From: Terrirhizobium terrae
GTDB taxonomy: Bacteria > Pseudomonadota > Alphaproteobacteria > Rhizobiales > Rhizobiaceae
Length of the DNA stretch: 64,000 bases
Assembly (NCBI RefSeq): GCF_030323265.1
Contig: NZ_CP104992.1
Location: forward strand, 3,881,501 to 3,945,500
Direction: 5' to 3'
Shown: in pieces, positions 37,868-47,652 of the stretch
Numbering within the stretch: the first letter of the stretch is position 1
Layout of the letters: the number at the start of each line of letters is the position of its first letter
Translations under genes and position numbers: made by a program
Notes under the pieces: model-generated
The model's database searches: none
What the model was told of the DNA's origin: nothing
Seen by the model: the letters and a program-made list of their open reading frames with translations, nothing else

Positions 37868-38090
37868 TCTCAAATTCTCCTGCGTGCCGGCGCATCGACC
37901 TTTCAAGTCTGATCCGGCTTTCAAAGGCCGGGATGCGTCAGTCATAAAGTGTTGTCGCGCTCTTGCACATCCGGTTCGGCGCGCAGCGCTTTAGGCAGGG
38001 TTCTGGTTATGGGACAAGGCCTTGTTTGTCCAGCAGCAAGGCACCGCGGAGGACATGCCGGCGCGTTATCCGCCGGCATCCTTCGATCTG

Positions 38091-41000
38091 CTATTCCGCC
38101 GCCATCAACGGGGGCTGCTTTTTCGAGTCGTTGGCCCGGCCGTTCTTGGCGTTCTCGAGCTCGTCATGCAGGCGCTGAGCCTCCTGGGCATGCGGCTTGC
38201 CGAAGCGTGCGAGCAGCAGATAGGCGACAGGCGTGATGTAAAGCGTCACGAGCGTCGCCATGCCGAGACCGCCGACGATGACCCAGCCGAGCGCGATACG
38301 GGCTTCAGCACCGGCACCCTGCGCCAGTACCAAAGGCACGCCGCCGAGCACCGCCGCAATCATCGTCATCATAACCGGGCGCAGACGCATGCTGCAGGCC
38401 TTCTCGATCGCCTCACGGCAGGACGCGCCCGCATCGCGCAGATGGTTGGCGAACTCGACGATCAGGATACCGTTCTTCGCCATCACGCCGATCAGGAGCA
38501 CGAGACCGATCTGACTGTAGACATTGAGGCTCGATCCGGTCAGCACCAGCGCGAAGACGGCGCAGGCGAGACCGAGCGGCACCGTCGACATGATGATGAT
38601 CGACGACAAAACGCTTTCGAACTGAGCCGCCAAAACCAGGAAAATGATGGCGATGGCAAAGCCGAAGGTCAGCGCCATGCCGCTGGAATTCTCCTCCAGC
38701 GTCGCGGCTTCCGCGAGCGGGATGAGACGTGTGCCCTGCGGCATGATCGGCTTTGCCAGCTCGGTCGCGACCTGCACGGCCTGGCCGAGCGAGACGCCCT
38801 CCTTCAGGTTGGCCGAGAAGGAGACGGAGGCAAGCTGCTGTTCACGGCGAAGCGTCGGAGCGACAGCCTTTTCCTCCAGCGTCGCTACCGTCGACATCGG
38901 CACCATGCGACCATCCTTGGCCTTGAGGTAAATGTTTTCGAGATCTGTCGGATCGTCGATCGGCCTCGTCGTCGACTTGAGCTTGACCGGAATAGCCTCG
39001 CCGTTGACGAAGACGTCGACGACGGAGCGGCCTTCGAGCAGCGACTGGATCGACGTCCCGAGCGCGTTGATGTCGATGCCGAGGTCGGAGGCGCGTTCGC
39101 GGTTCACCGTGACGAAGATCTGCGCCTGGTTCGGCTCGTCGTTGAGACGCGGGGTGTCGAAGAGATTGGTCTGGCGCAATGCCTCGACCAGCTGGATCGC
39201 CGACTGCGTCAGTTGCTCGTGGTCGGTGCCGACGAGAGCCATCTGCAGGCCGTTACCGGCGCCGCGGATACGCAGGCTGTTCTGCTGCACGGCATTGCCG
39301 CGCAGCGCCGGCACCGCGGCAACGGCAGTGTTGATATCCTTGACGATCTCGGCCTGGCTCCGCTCGCGTTCGGACCAGGGCGCCAGCGTCAGAACCATGA
39401 AGCCGCTATTGGATGCACCGCCCTGCCCCGAGATCGAGAACACGTTCTGGATTTCACCGGAATCGCGCAGCGGCTTCAATTTCTCCTCGATCAGTTGCAG
39501 CTTGTCGCGGGTATATTGCAGGCTGACACCTTCCGGCGCGGTGGCGCGCAGCATGACCATGGCCCGGTCTTCCTGCGGCGTCAGTTCGCTATGGACCTGA
39601 CCGAAGGTGACATAGGCGGCGGCGCCAAGCAGCAGACCGACGATGATGACGGCAAGCGGCGTATTCAGGCAGGCTCGCAGACTGCTGGCATAGAGGCCCG
39701 CGAGAAAGCCGCCGAAACGCCCGAGAACACCGTGGTCCTCGCGCATCGGCTTGGTCAGCATGCGCGATGCCATCATCGGGCAGAGCGTCAGTGCCGTGAT
39801 CGAAGAAAGGCCGACGGCAAAAGCGAGCACGAAGCCGAATTCGCGGAACAGGCCGCCCATCTGGCCCGGCAGGAACGACAGAGGAATGAACACAGCGGCA
39901 AGCGTCGCCGTTGTCGCCAGAACCGCGAAGAACACTTCCTGGGTGCCGAGAACGGCGGCCGCACGCGGCCCCATGCCCTCGGCGCGCCGGCGCACGATGT
40001 TTTCGAGCACCACGATCGCATCGTCGACGACGAGACCCGTCGCCAGAACGATCGCAAGCAGCGTCAGGATGTTGATCGAGAAGCCGACCAGATAGATCGC
40101 CACCAACGTACCGATCAGCGCCACCGGAATGGTCAGCGCCGGGATCAGGGTCGCCTTCCAGTCACGCAGGAAGAGGTAGATGACCACGACGACGATGAGG
40201 CTGGAAAGACCGAGCGCGATCTCCACCTCGTGCAGCGCGCCCTCGATGAAGACGGCATCGTCGCTGGTGATTGCAATCCGCGTGCCTTCCGGCAAGCTGT
40301 CCCTCAGATTGGCGACGGCTGCCTTGACGCCTTCCGAAATGCTGAGCGTATTCGACTGCGCCTGACGCAAAACGCCGAGGCCGACGCCGGGAACGCCGTT
40401 CGAACGCAGCGCCGTCGTGCCGTCGTCCGGGCCGAGCATGACGGTCGCCACATCGCGCAGACGGACATTGTCGCCGATCAGGATATTCTCGAAATCCTCC
40501 GGCTTCGTCAGGTTTGCCGTGGCGCGGACGATGATGTCCTGGGTCGACGATTCCAGCGATCCCGCCGGCACGTCCATAGCGGCCGTCGAAAGCGCGGCGG
40601 AAAGATCGGCGATCGTCAGTCCACGGCCGGCAAGTGCCTCCTGATCGACATCGACGCGAAAAACCTTTTCCTGGTCGCCGTAGAGTTCGACGTCAGCGAC
40701 GCCATCGACGGCGGCCAAACGGTCGGAAATCTCGTTTTCGACCAGCAGCGTCAGGTCTTCCATCGAGAGCGTCGTGGAGGTGACGGCAAGACGCATGATC
40801 GGCTGGCTGTCGCTGTCCGCCTTGATGATGCGCGGCTCATCGGCATCGTCGGGCAGCTGGTCGGTGACGCGGCCGAGCGCATCGCGCACGTCGTTCGCGG
40901 CAACGGCAAGGTCTGCGGTATCGCTGAATTCGAGCGTCACGCGGCTCTGGCCAAAATCGGAGATCGACGAGATCGACTTGAGCCCGCTGACACGCGCGAC

Positions 41001-41267
41001 GGCCCCTTCGATGATGTCGGTGACTTCCTGGTCCATGGTCTGAGCCGAGGCACCGTCATAGGTGGTGCGCACGCTGATGACCGGCTGGTCGACATCAGGC
41101 AGCTCGCGCACCTCGATGCCAACAAGCGCTGCGAGACCCGCAACGACGAGCAGTGTGTTGAGGACCGCAGCGAGAACCGGGCGGCGCACGAACAGCGCCG
41201 TAAAGCTCTTCTGGCCTTGCGCGCCGTGGCTTGAATTCATGCTGTCACCGGATTCGTTTGCGCTCAT
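38091..41267 (-). CDS. RND efflux pump permease (AcrB/MexF-like HAE1 family)
   Basis: Proton-driven inner-membrane transporter of a tripartite pump, 1058 residues, 12 membrane helices. N-terminal LFVRRPVLAAVLNTLLVVAG, the porter-domain VRTTYDGASAQTMDQEVTDI, helix 4 region with GLVVDDAIVVLENIVRRRAE, and the repeat-half GLVLLIGVMAKNGILIVEFA are all present. ATG 41267 overlaps the stop of the adaptor gene by ATGA, so the pair is translationally coupled. No outer-membrane factor gene is adjacent, so it probably uses a TolC-like protein encoded elsewhere. Substrates unknown. Confidence 0.94.
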   Translation of the reverse strand: MSANESGDSMNSSHGAQGQKSFTALFVRRPVLAAVLNTLLVVAGLAALVGIEVRELPDVDQPVISVRTTYDGASAQTMDQEVTDIIEGAVARVSGLKSISSISDFGQSRVTLEFSDTADLAVAANDVRDALGRVTDQLPDDADEPRIIKADSDSQPIMRLAVTSTTLSMEDLTLLVENEISDRLAAVDGVADVELYGDQEKVFRVDVDQEALAGRGLTIADLSAALSTAAMDVPAGSLESSTQDIIVRATANLTKPEDFENILIGDNVRLRDVATVMLGPDDGTTALRSNGVPGVGLGVLRQAQSNTLSISEGVKAAVANLRDSLPEGTRIAITSDDAVFIEGALHEVEIALGLSSLIVVVVIYLFLRDWKATLIPALTIPVALIGTLVAIYLVGFSINILTLLAIVLATGLVVDDAIVVLENIVRRRAEGMGPRAAAVLGTQEVFFAVLATTATLAAVFIPLSFLPGQMGGLFREFGFVLAFAVGLSSITALTLCPMMASRMLTKPMREDHGVLGRFGGFLAGLYASSLRACLNTPLAVIIVGLLLGAAAYVTFGQVHSELTPQEDRAMVMLRATAPEGVSLQYTRDKLQLIEEKLKPLRDSGEIQNVFSISGQGGASNSGFMVLTLAPWSERERSQAEIVKDINTAVAAVPALRGNAVQQNSLRIRGAGNGLQMALVGTDHEQLTQSAIQLVEALRQTNLFDTPRLNDEPNQAQIFVTVNRERASDLGIDINALGTSIQSLLEGRSVVDVFVNGEAIPVKLKSTTRPIDDPTDLENIYLKAKDGRMVPMSTVATLEEKAVAPTLRREQQLASVSFSANLKEGVSLGQAVQVATELAKPIMPQGTRLIPLAEAATLEENSSGMALTFGFAIAIIFLVLAAQFESVLSSIIIMSTVPLGLACAVFALVLTGSSLNVYSQIGLVLLIGVMAKNGILIVEFANHLRDAGASCREAIEKACSMRLRPVMMTMIAAVLGGVPLVLAQGAGAEARIALGWVIVGGLGMATLVTLYITPVAYLLLARFGKPHAQEAQRLHDELENAKNGRANDSKKQPPLMAAE

Positions 41268-42439
41268 CGGCTGGCGACCTCCGGCGGCTTTTCGCCGGCA
41301 ATGCGGACAGGGCCGTTTTCACGGACGCGCTGCAGGCCTTCGGTCGCGACCACATCGCCTTCCTTCACATCACCGGAGACGAGGATGGCGTCGGGATTGC
41401 GCTGGATGATGCGCACGCGGCTCTTCACCGACTTGTGGTCGACGACCTGCCAGACGAAGGATCCCTTCGAATCCCACTGCACGGCCAGCGGATCGACCGA
41501 GGCATAGGTCTCGCCGGGGAAGCGCATGGTGACGCCGAAGGACATGCCGGCGCGCAGCATATCGTCCTGGTTTTCGATCTTGGCTCGAATGCGGATCGTG
41601 CGGCTTGCCGGATCGACGCGGTTGTCGACGGCCTCAATCGAACCTGCAAAGACGCGGCCGGGACGCGAGGCCGAGGTCGCCTCGACCGGCATGCCGACAT
41701 TGACCTGGACGGCGAAGCGTTCCGGCGCCCAGAAATCGACCAGCAGTTCGGACCGGTTGTCGAGCTGCACGACATTGCTGGTTGTGGTGACGTTATCGCC
41801 GATATTGACCGCGACGATGCCGACGATGCCGTCGATCGGCGCGACGACGGAGCGGCGCTTCAAGGCAAGTTCGGCATTGGTGAGCGCCAGCTCCGCCGTC
41901 TCCTTGGCGATCTGCGCGTCCAGTACCTCGAGCCGCGAGAAGCTTTTCAGCGTCGCGTAGCTGTCAGCCTTTTCGCGCGCGCTGCGAAGGAGCACCTGCG
42001 CCTGATCACGCAGGATCACCTGTTCGTCATCGTCGAGTTGGACGAGAACCTGCCCCTTCTTCACCCGGTCGCCCGAAGCGACATGGATCTCGTTGATCGT
42101 GCCGGTGGCCTGCGGCATGACGATGACGGACTGGATCGCCTCGCCGCTGCCGATGGCCGACAGCTGGTCGTTGACGATGCCGGTTGTGACCGGCCGGGTG
42201 GCAACAAGTACCGCTTGGGAAGCGCCATTGCCCCGCGCCTGTTCCGTCGCCTTATCGCCGTTGCCAGACGCCACGGCGCCTGCGGGCTCCCTGACCTGCG
42301 GATTGACTGCCGCGACAACGCTTTCGGGTGCGCCCATGGAAACCAGCGTGCGGCCGGCATCGGCCGACATGTAGACCCACAGACAGAGGCCCGCGAGCAA
42401 AACGGCCACCGAAAGGAGGAGCTGGTTCCAGATCCGCAT
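41264..42439 (-). CDS. RND efflux pump periplasmic adaptor subunit
   Basis: Membrane-fusion protein linking the permease to an outer-membrane channel, 391 residues. One N-terminal helix (WNQLLLSVAVLLAGLCLWVY), a lipoyl-like half-motif (TINEIHVASGDRVKKGQVLV), a helical hairpin (AQVLLRSAREKADSYATLKS to ELALKRRSVVAPIDGIVG) and beta-barrel with FAVQVNVGMPVEATSASRPG. ATG 42439 is chosen because GAGGGAATGC precedes it and the anchor follows at once; the open 20 codons upstream are unlike a signal. It is the first gene of the two-gene pump operon. Confidence 0.92.
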   Translation of the reverse strand: MRIWNQLLLSVAVLLAGLCLWVYMSADAGRTLVSMGAPESVVAAVNPQVREPAGAVASGNGDKATEQARGNGASQAVLVATRPVTTGIVNDQLSAIGSGEAIQSVIVMPQATGTINEIHVASGDRVKKGQVLVQLDDDEQVILRDQAQVLLRSAREKADSYATLKSFSRLEVLDAQIAKETAELALTNAELALKRRSVVAPIDGIVGIVAVNIGDNVTTTSNVVQLDNRSELLVDFWAPERFAVQVNVGMPVEATSASRPGRVFAGSIEAVDNRVDPASRTIRIRAKIENQDDMLRAGMSFGVTMRFPGETYASVDPLAVQWDSKGSFVWQVVDHKSVKSRVRIIQRNPDAILVSGDVKEGDVVATEGLQRVRENGPVRIAGEKPPEVASR

Positions 42440-42678
42440 GCATTCCCTCGTAATGATTGAAAAATATGGGCAGAAGTATCCCTGTTTCAGGTGCAACAAG
42501 CAATGCCCGTGCTGACACCTTACTGATTTGTAACATCACGCGATTTCACGCACATGTCAGCGTCTGGGGATAAAATCCGGGACCGCCATCAATTCACCTT
42601 TCCCTTGCCCCACACAAAGACAGGAATGAAAAGTGAACATGTTCTGGTCTTTCAGGCTCGAATCACTACATTGGCCGC

Positions 42679-45216
42679 ATGAGTAATAGTTTCGATGATA
42701 TTCCGTTCTTCGACGAGGAACCGGACCACGAGCCCCGCAAGCAGAAGTCTGCGGATCGCCAGCAGGTGACCGGCGAACAACAGGGCGGCCCGAAGGGTGG
42801 CCAAGCTGGTGGATTGGGAATTGCAGCACGCGCCATGGCCGCGCGCGATGGAAACCGCGCCGCACCTGACTATCTGTCCGGTTTGAATGCCGAGCAACGC
42901 GAGGCGGTCGAGACGCTCGACGGCCCGGTTCTGGTGCTGGCCGGCGCCGGCACCGGCAAAACCCGCGTACTGACGACGCGCATTGCCCATATCCTCGAAA
43001 CGAACCGCGCCTATCCCAGCCAGATCCTCGCCGTGACCTTCACCAACAAGGCCGCCCGCGAGATGAAGGAGCGCATCGGCGTCCTCGTCGGCGGCGCCGT
43101 CGAGGGCATGCCGTGGCTCGGCACCTTCCACTCGATCGGCGTCAAGATCCTGCGCCGCCACGCGGAACTCGTCGGCCTGCGCTCGGACTTCACCATTCTC
43201 GATACCGATGACGTGGTGCGCCTCATCAAGCAGCTCATCCAGGCGGAAGGTCTGGACGACAAGCGCTGGCCGGCAAAGCAGTTCGCCGGCATGATCGACG
43301 GCTGGAAGAACAAGGGCCTCCTGCCCCACGACATCCCGGAAGGCGACGCCCGCGCCTTTGCCAACGGCAAGGGCCGCGAGCTTTACGCTGCCTATCAGGC
43401 GCGCCTGCGCACGCTCAATGCCTGCGATTTCGGCGATCTCCTGCTGCATCCGATCGCGATCTTCCGCAAGACGCCGGACCTGCTCAAGGAATACCACCAG
43501 CGCTTCCGCTATATCCTGGTCGACGAGTATCAGGACACCAACACCGCCCAGTATATGTGGCTGCGCCTGCTCGCCCAGCGTCCCAAGGACGTGCCGCAGA
43601 ATGTTTGCTGTGTCGGCGACGACGACCAGTCGATCTATGGCTGGCGTGGGGCGGAAGTGGACAATATCCTGCGCTTCGAGAAGGATTTTCCCGGCGCAAA
43701 AGTGATCAAGCTGGAGCGCAACTACCGCTCCACCGAACACATTCTCGGCGCCGCCGGCCATCTGATCGCCCATAACGAGGGCCGCCTCGGCAAGACGCTG
43801 TTCACCGACCGCGTCGATCCCGATGATGAGAAGGTGATCGTCCACGCCGCCTGGGACAGTGAAGAGGAAGCCCGCGCCGTCGGCGAAGAGATCGAGCGGC
43901 TGCAGCGTGGTGACGGCGACGGCAAGAAGCATGCGCTGAACGACATGGCGATCCTCGTGCGCGCCTCCTTCCAGATGCGCGAGTTCGAAGACCGTTTCGT
44001 CACGCTCGGCCTCAACTACCGCGTCATCGGCGGCCCGCGCTTCTACGAGCGGCTCGAGATCCGCGATGCGATGGCTTACTTTCGCCTCGTCTGCCAGCCG
44101 GCCGACGACCTCGCCTTCGAGCGCATCGTCAACACCCCGAAGCGCGGCCTCGGCGATACGACCGTCCGCTACCTGCATGACAGCGCCCGCGCTCGCGACA
44201 TCCCGATGCTGCAGGCGGCAGGCGAGATGGTCGAGACCGACGAGCTGAAGCCGAAGGCGCGCAAGGCGCTCTACGATGTCGTGCAGAGCTTCAGGAACTG
44301 GCAGGAACGACTTGAAACGACGGAACATACCGAGCTTGCCGAACAGATCCTCGAAGAGTCGGGCTACACCGACATGTGGAAGAACGACAAGTCGGCGGAA
44401 GCGCCCGGTCGTCTCGACAACCTGAAGGAACTGATCCGCTCGATGGAAGCCTTCGAGTCCATGCGCGGCTTCCTCGAACACGTCTCGCTGGTCATGGATG
44501 CCGAGCAGAACGAGAACCTCGACGCGGTCTCGATCATGACGCTCCACTCGGCCAAGGGTCTGGAATTCGACACCGTCTTCCTGCCCGGCTGGGAGGAAGG
44601 CCTGTTCCCGCATCAGCGCGCGCTCGACGAAGGCGGCCGCTCCGGCCTCGAGGAAGAACGCCGCCTCGCCTATGTCGGCATCACCCGTGCGAAACGCCGC
44701 TGCCACATCTGGTTCGTCTCCAACCGCCGCATCCACGGCCTCTGGCAATCGACCATGCCGTCGCGCTTCCTCGATGAACTGCCGCCGAGCCATGTCGATG
44801 TCGCCGCGTCGGATTCGTCCAACAGTTACGGCGGCTATGGCGGACGCGGCGGCTACGGCCAGTCACGCTTCGATAAGGCCGATCCCTTCGCAAACACATA
44901 TTCCACCCCCGGCTGGAAACGCGCCCAGCAAAACAAGACCGATGCCACCCGCGACAACTGGGGCAGCCGCTCCGGTCACGCTGTCGAACGCATCGGCTAC
45001 GGCGAAAGCGGCCCGCGCGGGCGCACGATCGACGGTGAACTGGTGGCGAAATCGGTGGCCGACACGCCGTCGAAATTCAAAGTCGGCGACCGCGTCTTCC
45101 ACATCAAGTTCGGCAACGGCAACATCTCTGCCATCGAAGGCAACAAGCTGACGATCGAATTCGACCGCGCCGGCCAGAAGCGCGTACTGGACGGGTTCGT
45201 AGAGAAGAGCGGCTGA
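42679..45216 (+). CDS. uvrD: ATP-dependent DNA helicase UvrD/PcrA
   Basis: Superfamily 1A 3'-5' helicase for nucleotide-excision and mismatch repair and removal of stalled polymerases. The 845 residues begin with a ~65-residue acidic/Gln-rich extension, then LNAEQREAVETLDGPVLVLA, Walker A GAGTGKTRVLTTRIA, AVTFTNKAAREMKERIG, Walker B YILVDEYQDTNTAQYMWLRL, CCVGDDDQSIYGWRGAEVDN, and in the second half SIMTLHSAKGLEFDTVFLPG with LAYVGITRAKRRCHIW. A Gly/Tyr-rich linker and a C-terminal Tudor-like domain (FKVGDRVFHIKFGNGNISAI) contact RNA polymerase in PcrA. No frameshift. Confidence 0.95.
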   Translation: MSNSFDDIPFFDEEPDHEPRKQKSADRQQVTGEQQGGPKGGQAGGLGIAARAMAARDGNRAAPDYLSGLNAEQREAVETLDGPVLVLAGAGTGKTRVLTTRIAHILETNRAYPSQILAVTFTNKAAREMKERIGVLVGGAVEGMPWLGTFHSIGVKILRRHAELVGLRSDFTILDTDDVVRLIKQLIQAEGLDDKRWPAKQFAGMIDGWKNKGLLPHDIPEGDARAFANGKGRELYAAYQARLRTLNACDFGDLLLHPIAIFRKTPDLLKEYHQRFRYILVDEYQDTNTAQYMWLRLLAQRPKDVPQNVCCVGDDDQSIYGWRGAEVDNILRFEKDFPGAKVIKLERNYRSTEHILGAAGHLIAHNEGRLGKTLFTDRVDPDDEKVIVHAAWDSEEEARAVGEEIERLQRGDGDGKKHALNDMAILVRASFQMREFEDRFVTLGLNYRVIGGPRFYERLEIRDAMAYFRLVCQPADDLAFERIVNTPKRGLGDTTVRYLHDSARARDIPMLQAAGEMVETDELKPKARKALYDVVQSFRNWQERLETTEHTELAEQILEESGYTDMWKNDKSAEAPGRLDNLKELIRSMEAFESMRGFLEHVSLVMDAEQNENLDAVSIMTLHSAKGLEFDTVFLPGWEEGLFPHQRALDEGGRSGLEEERRLAYVGITRAKRRCHIWFVSNRRIHGLWQSTMPSRFLDELPPSHVDVAASDSSNSYGGYGGRGGYGQSRFDKADPFANTYSTPGWKRAQQNKTDATRDNWGSRSGHAVERIGYGESGPRGRTIDGELVAKSVADTPSKFKVGDRVFHIKFGNGNISAIEGNKLTIEFDRAGQKRVLDGFVEKSG

Positions 45217-45263
45217 TTGCTCGACGGGCAGGTCCATTGGGACCTATCCGGCTCAGATGAGAC

Positions 45264-46304
45264 CTAGCGCAGCCCCACCGAAGCGAGAAACGCATCGACC
45301 TGCCTCGTATAGGCGCTGTCCTTGCCGAGTTCGGCATTGATCGGGCCGTGGCGGAGCGCGATGGGAAGCACCTTGGCGCCTCTTCCCGCTTTGGAGGCAA
45401 ACCCTTCCGCCTGCGGGCAGGAATTGCTGCGCAGGCTGGAGCAGACGAGCAGCATCGGCGGGCTATTGCCCTTCACCTGCAGGCTGGGAGAAACCCTGGC
45501 CCAGAACGCGGGATCGGCGCCGAAGGCATCGTCATAGAATTTCGCATGGCGCTGTTTCATGATCACCGTCATGTCATAGGCTGCGCTGTCGAGCGCGATC
45601 GTGCCCGCCCACGGCTTGACGCCGGCCTCAGCGGCAAGCGAGCGATCGGCGGAAACCAGCGCCACCAGATGCGCCCCGGCCGAATGCCCCATCAGCACGA
45701 GTTTCGAGGCGTCGCCTCCCCAGCCCGCGGCCTTCCGCTGCACGCTTGCGAGTGCGGCCGCGACATCGCGCGCCTGCTCCAGCGGATCGGCCTTCGGCAC
45801 GAGGCGCGTCTCGACAGAGACGAAGATGAAGCCCTTTGGCAGCCAATGGGCCACCTTGTTGTCCACCACCCTGGCTGCCGATTTCGAGCCGGCTCTCCAC
45901 GCGCCACCATGCACCATGACGATAACAGGCGCATTCTTTGCCTTCGGCGGCAGATAGACGTCCATGCGCTGCTCCGGCGCGGCACCATAGGCGACATCCC
46001 GCTCGACCTTTACGCCCGAAGGAACATCGCGGCTCGGTCCGCCTGAAGGCTGCCCCGCAGCAAGCGCCATCCGGCAACCATTGGAAAGCTCCGCCTCGTG
46101 CTCGGCAAGGCAGCGCAGGATACGCCCGCCGCCGGGAACGGTACCGGCGCAAAGGGCGCGAAAATCGGCGCGGCAGGCTTTGAACACCGGGCCGGCATTC
46201 ATCTGCTGTGCCGCGGCAGGCGAGATGGCAATGGCAACCAGCCCCGCAGTCAGCATCAATGCATTGCGCATCGAGCGACGGGAAAGGTGACTAAGAATAT
46301 GCAT
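45264..46304 (-). CDS. Secreted esterase with N-terminal Cys-rich repeat
   Basis: Exported alpha/beta hydrolase of 346 residues. A signal peptide (ALMLTAGLVAIAISPAAAQQ) is followed by one cysteine-rich repeat of the GLG1 type: FKACRADFRALCAGTVPGGG then ILRCLAEHEAELSNGCRMAL, four Cys spaced as in that family. The hydrolase domain follows (VIVMVHGGAWRAGSKSAARV with the HGG oxyanion motif, LMGHSAGAHLVALVSADRSL with the nucleophile Ser, and a late His in ALRHGPINAELG), close to feruloyl/carbohydrate esterases. ATG 46304 follows GGAAC. The open frame reaches 46940, but that lies over the divergent regulator and is not used. Confidence 0.85.
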   Translation of the reverse strand: MHILSHLSRRSMRNALMLTAGLVAIAISPAAAQQMNAGPVFKACRADFRALCAGTVPGGGRILRCLAEHEAELSNGCRMALAAGQPSGGPSRDVPSGVKVERDVAYGAAPEQRMDVYLPPKAKNAPVIVMVHGGAWRAGSKSAARVVDNKVAHWLPKGFIFVSVETRLVPKADPLEQARDVAAALASVQRKAAGWGGDASKLVLMGHSAGAHLVALVSADRSLAAEAGVKPWAGTIALDSAAYDMTVIMKQRHAKFYDDAFGADPAFWARVSPSLQVKGNSPPMLLVCSSLRSNSCPQAEGFASKAGRGAKVLPIALRHGPINAELGKDSAYTRQVDAFLASVGLR

Positions 46305-46484
46305 GGAAGTTCCATTCGCAGTCAGTTTGGCAGAGCCGCATTTGCGACCCCAATTGTTGCCGGCGTATTTCAGGAGCGGAAGCGTTTGTGCCCCCTTCGG
46401 TTCCATCCGGGCGGACGATTGCAATTCCCAGACGATTACCTGCGAGGTAATCGCTTTCCGCCCCTCCTCTGCTAGGGTCCGCGC

Positions 46485-47300
46485 ATGACCCAAGTAGACA
46501 CCATCACCCGAGAGACGACCGGCGACGTGCTGCGCGAATGGCGTAAGCGCCGCCGCTTGAGCCAGTTGGAACTGGCGCTCGAGGCGGATATCTCGGCGCG
46601 CCATCTGAGCTTCGTCGAGAGCGGCCGTGCTTCTCCCAGCCGCGATGTGCTGGCGAACTTGGCGGAACGCCTGTCCATGCCGCTGCGCGCCCGCAATCGC
46701 CTGATGCTGTCCGCCGGCTATGCACCCGCCCATTCCGAAACGAATTTCGATGGCGCCGACCTCGCCCATATCCGGGACATGGTACGAGCGATCCTTGTCG
46801 GCCACATGCCCTTCCCGGCAATCGCCATCGACGGGCGCTGGACGCTGCTTGAAGCGAATGCCGCCGCCGCATCCCTGTTCGACGGCATCGATCCAGCTCT
46901 CCTGACGCCACCGGTCAATGTCCTGCGCCTGAGCCTGCATCCCGAAGGCCTGGCATCAAGGATCGCCAACCTCGGCGAATGGCGCCACCATGTACTGGAG
47001 CGGTTGCACGCGCAGATGGACAGTAGCGGCGACGGCTTTCTCGCCACGCTCCATGATGAGTTGACAGCCTATCCCGCACCATCCCTGCCCACCGCCACGA
47101 CCGGCCGAACGCACCCGTCCATCGCCGTCCCGCTGGAACTGCGGGACCTTCGCAGCGACCGCGTCCTGCGCTTCATATCGACGACGACCGTTTTTAGCAC
47201 CGCCACCAGCGTCACGCTCTCGGAACTGTCGCTGGAATGCTTCTACCCGGCCGACGAGGCGACGCGGGCGGCACTAACCGGAGCGGAGGAAATCCCATGA
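46485..47300 (+). CDS. Helix-turn-helix regulator with MmyB-like ligand domain
   Basis: A 271-residue XRE-type transcriptional regulator. The N-terminal HTH reads LREWRKRRRLSQLELALEAD and ISARHLSFVESGRASPSRDV. The rest is the MmyB/PAS-like domain, with FPAIAIDGRWTLLEANAAAA and LRLSLHPEGLASRIANLGEW, which in relatives binds a fatty-acid-like ligand. It overlaps the next gene by ATGA, so it is the first cistron of a three-gene unit with a monooxygenase and an amidohydrolase, and probably controls it. Divergent from the Cys-rich esterase. Confidence 0.9.
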   Translation: MTQVDTITRETTGDVLREWRKRRRLSQLELALEADISARHLSFVESGRASPSRDVLANLAERLSMPLRARNRLMLSAGYAPAHSETNFDGADLAHIRDMVRAILVGHMPFPAIAIDGRWTLLEANAAAASLFDGIDPALLTPPVNVLRLSLHPEGLASRIANLGEWRHHVLERLHAQMDSSGDGFLATLHDELTAYPAPSLPTATTGRTHPSIAVPLELRDLRSDRVLRFISTTTVFSTATSVTLSELSLECFYPADEATRAALTGAEEIP

Positions 47301-47629
47301 GCGTTACCTACGTGATCGAATTCGATGTCAGGCCTGAGGAACGGGATCGGTTCGCGCACCTGCTCACCGCCGTACTCGATGCCATGCGTGAGGAACCGAT
47401 GTTCATCACCGCCACGCTGAATGCCGATCCCAATGATCCGAACCATTTCCTGCTGCACGAAACCTGGGTCAGCCACGAAGACGTCATCTCAAACCAGATC
47501 ACCCGGCCATATCGCGACGAATGGCACGCGGCCCTGCCAGATCTTCTGGTGGGCGAGCGCAAGATTTCCGTCTGGCGGCCACTTCAACACGATTGCCGCC
47601 GCGGCGATCATGACGCTAGGATGTCCTAG
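47297..47629 (+). CDS. Antibiotic biosynthesis monooxygenase (ABM) / putative quinol monooxygenase
   Basis: A 110-residue ferredoxin-like dimeric ABM-domain protein (YgiN/ActVA-Orf6 type), with VTYVIEFDVRPEERDRFAHL, EEPMFITATLNADPNDPNHF and LLHETWVSHEDVISNQITRP. The family oxidises quinols or polyketide phenols without cofactor. ATG 47297 lies in the regulator's stop (ATGA), so they are co-translated. Its C-terminal ~15 residues are Arg/Asp-rich and not part of the fold. The substrate is unknown; the neighbouring amidohydrolase may share a pathway. Confidence 0.85.
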   Translation: MSVTYVIEFDVRPEERDRFAHLLTAVLDAMREEPMFITATLNADPNDPNHFLLHETWVSHEDVISNQITRPYRDEWHAALPDLLVGERKISVWRPLQHDCRRGDHDARMS

Positions 47630-47652
47630 ACGACAACGTTCAAGAAGCGACA

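Noticed and set aside
38022..41234. A 1070-codon open frame on the plus strand
   Set aside because: It lies fully opposite the RND permease, is rich in Arg, His, Asp and Gln, and has no domain. It is the antisense shadow typical of G+C-rich genes.
42652..44793. A 713-codon minus-strand frame opposite uvrD
   Set aside because: Antisense shadow of a clear helicase gene.
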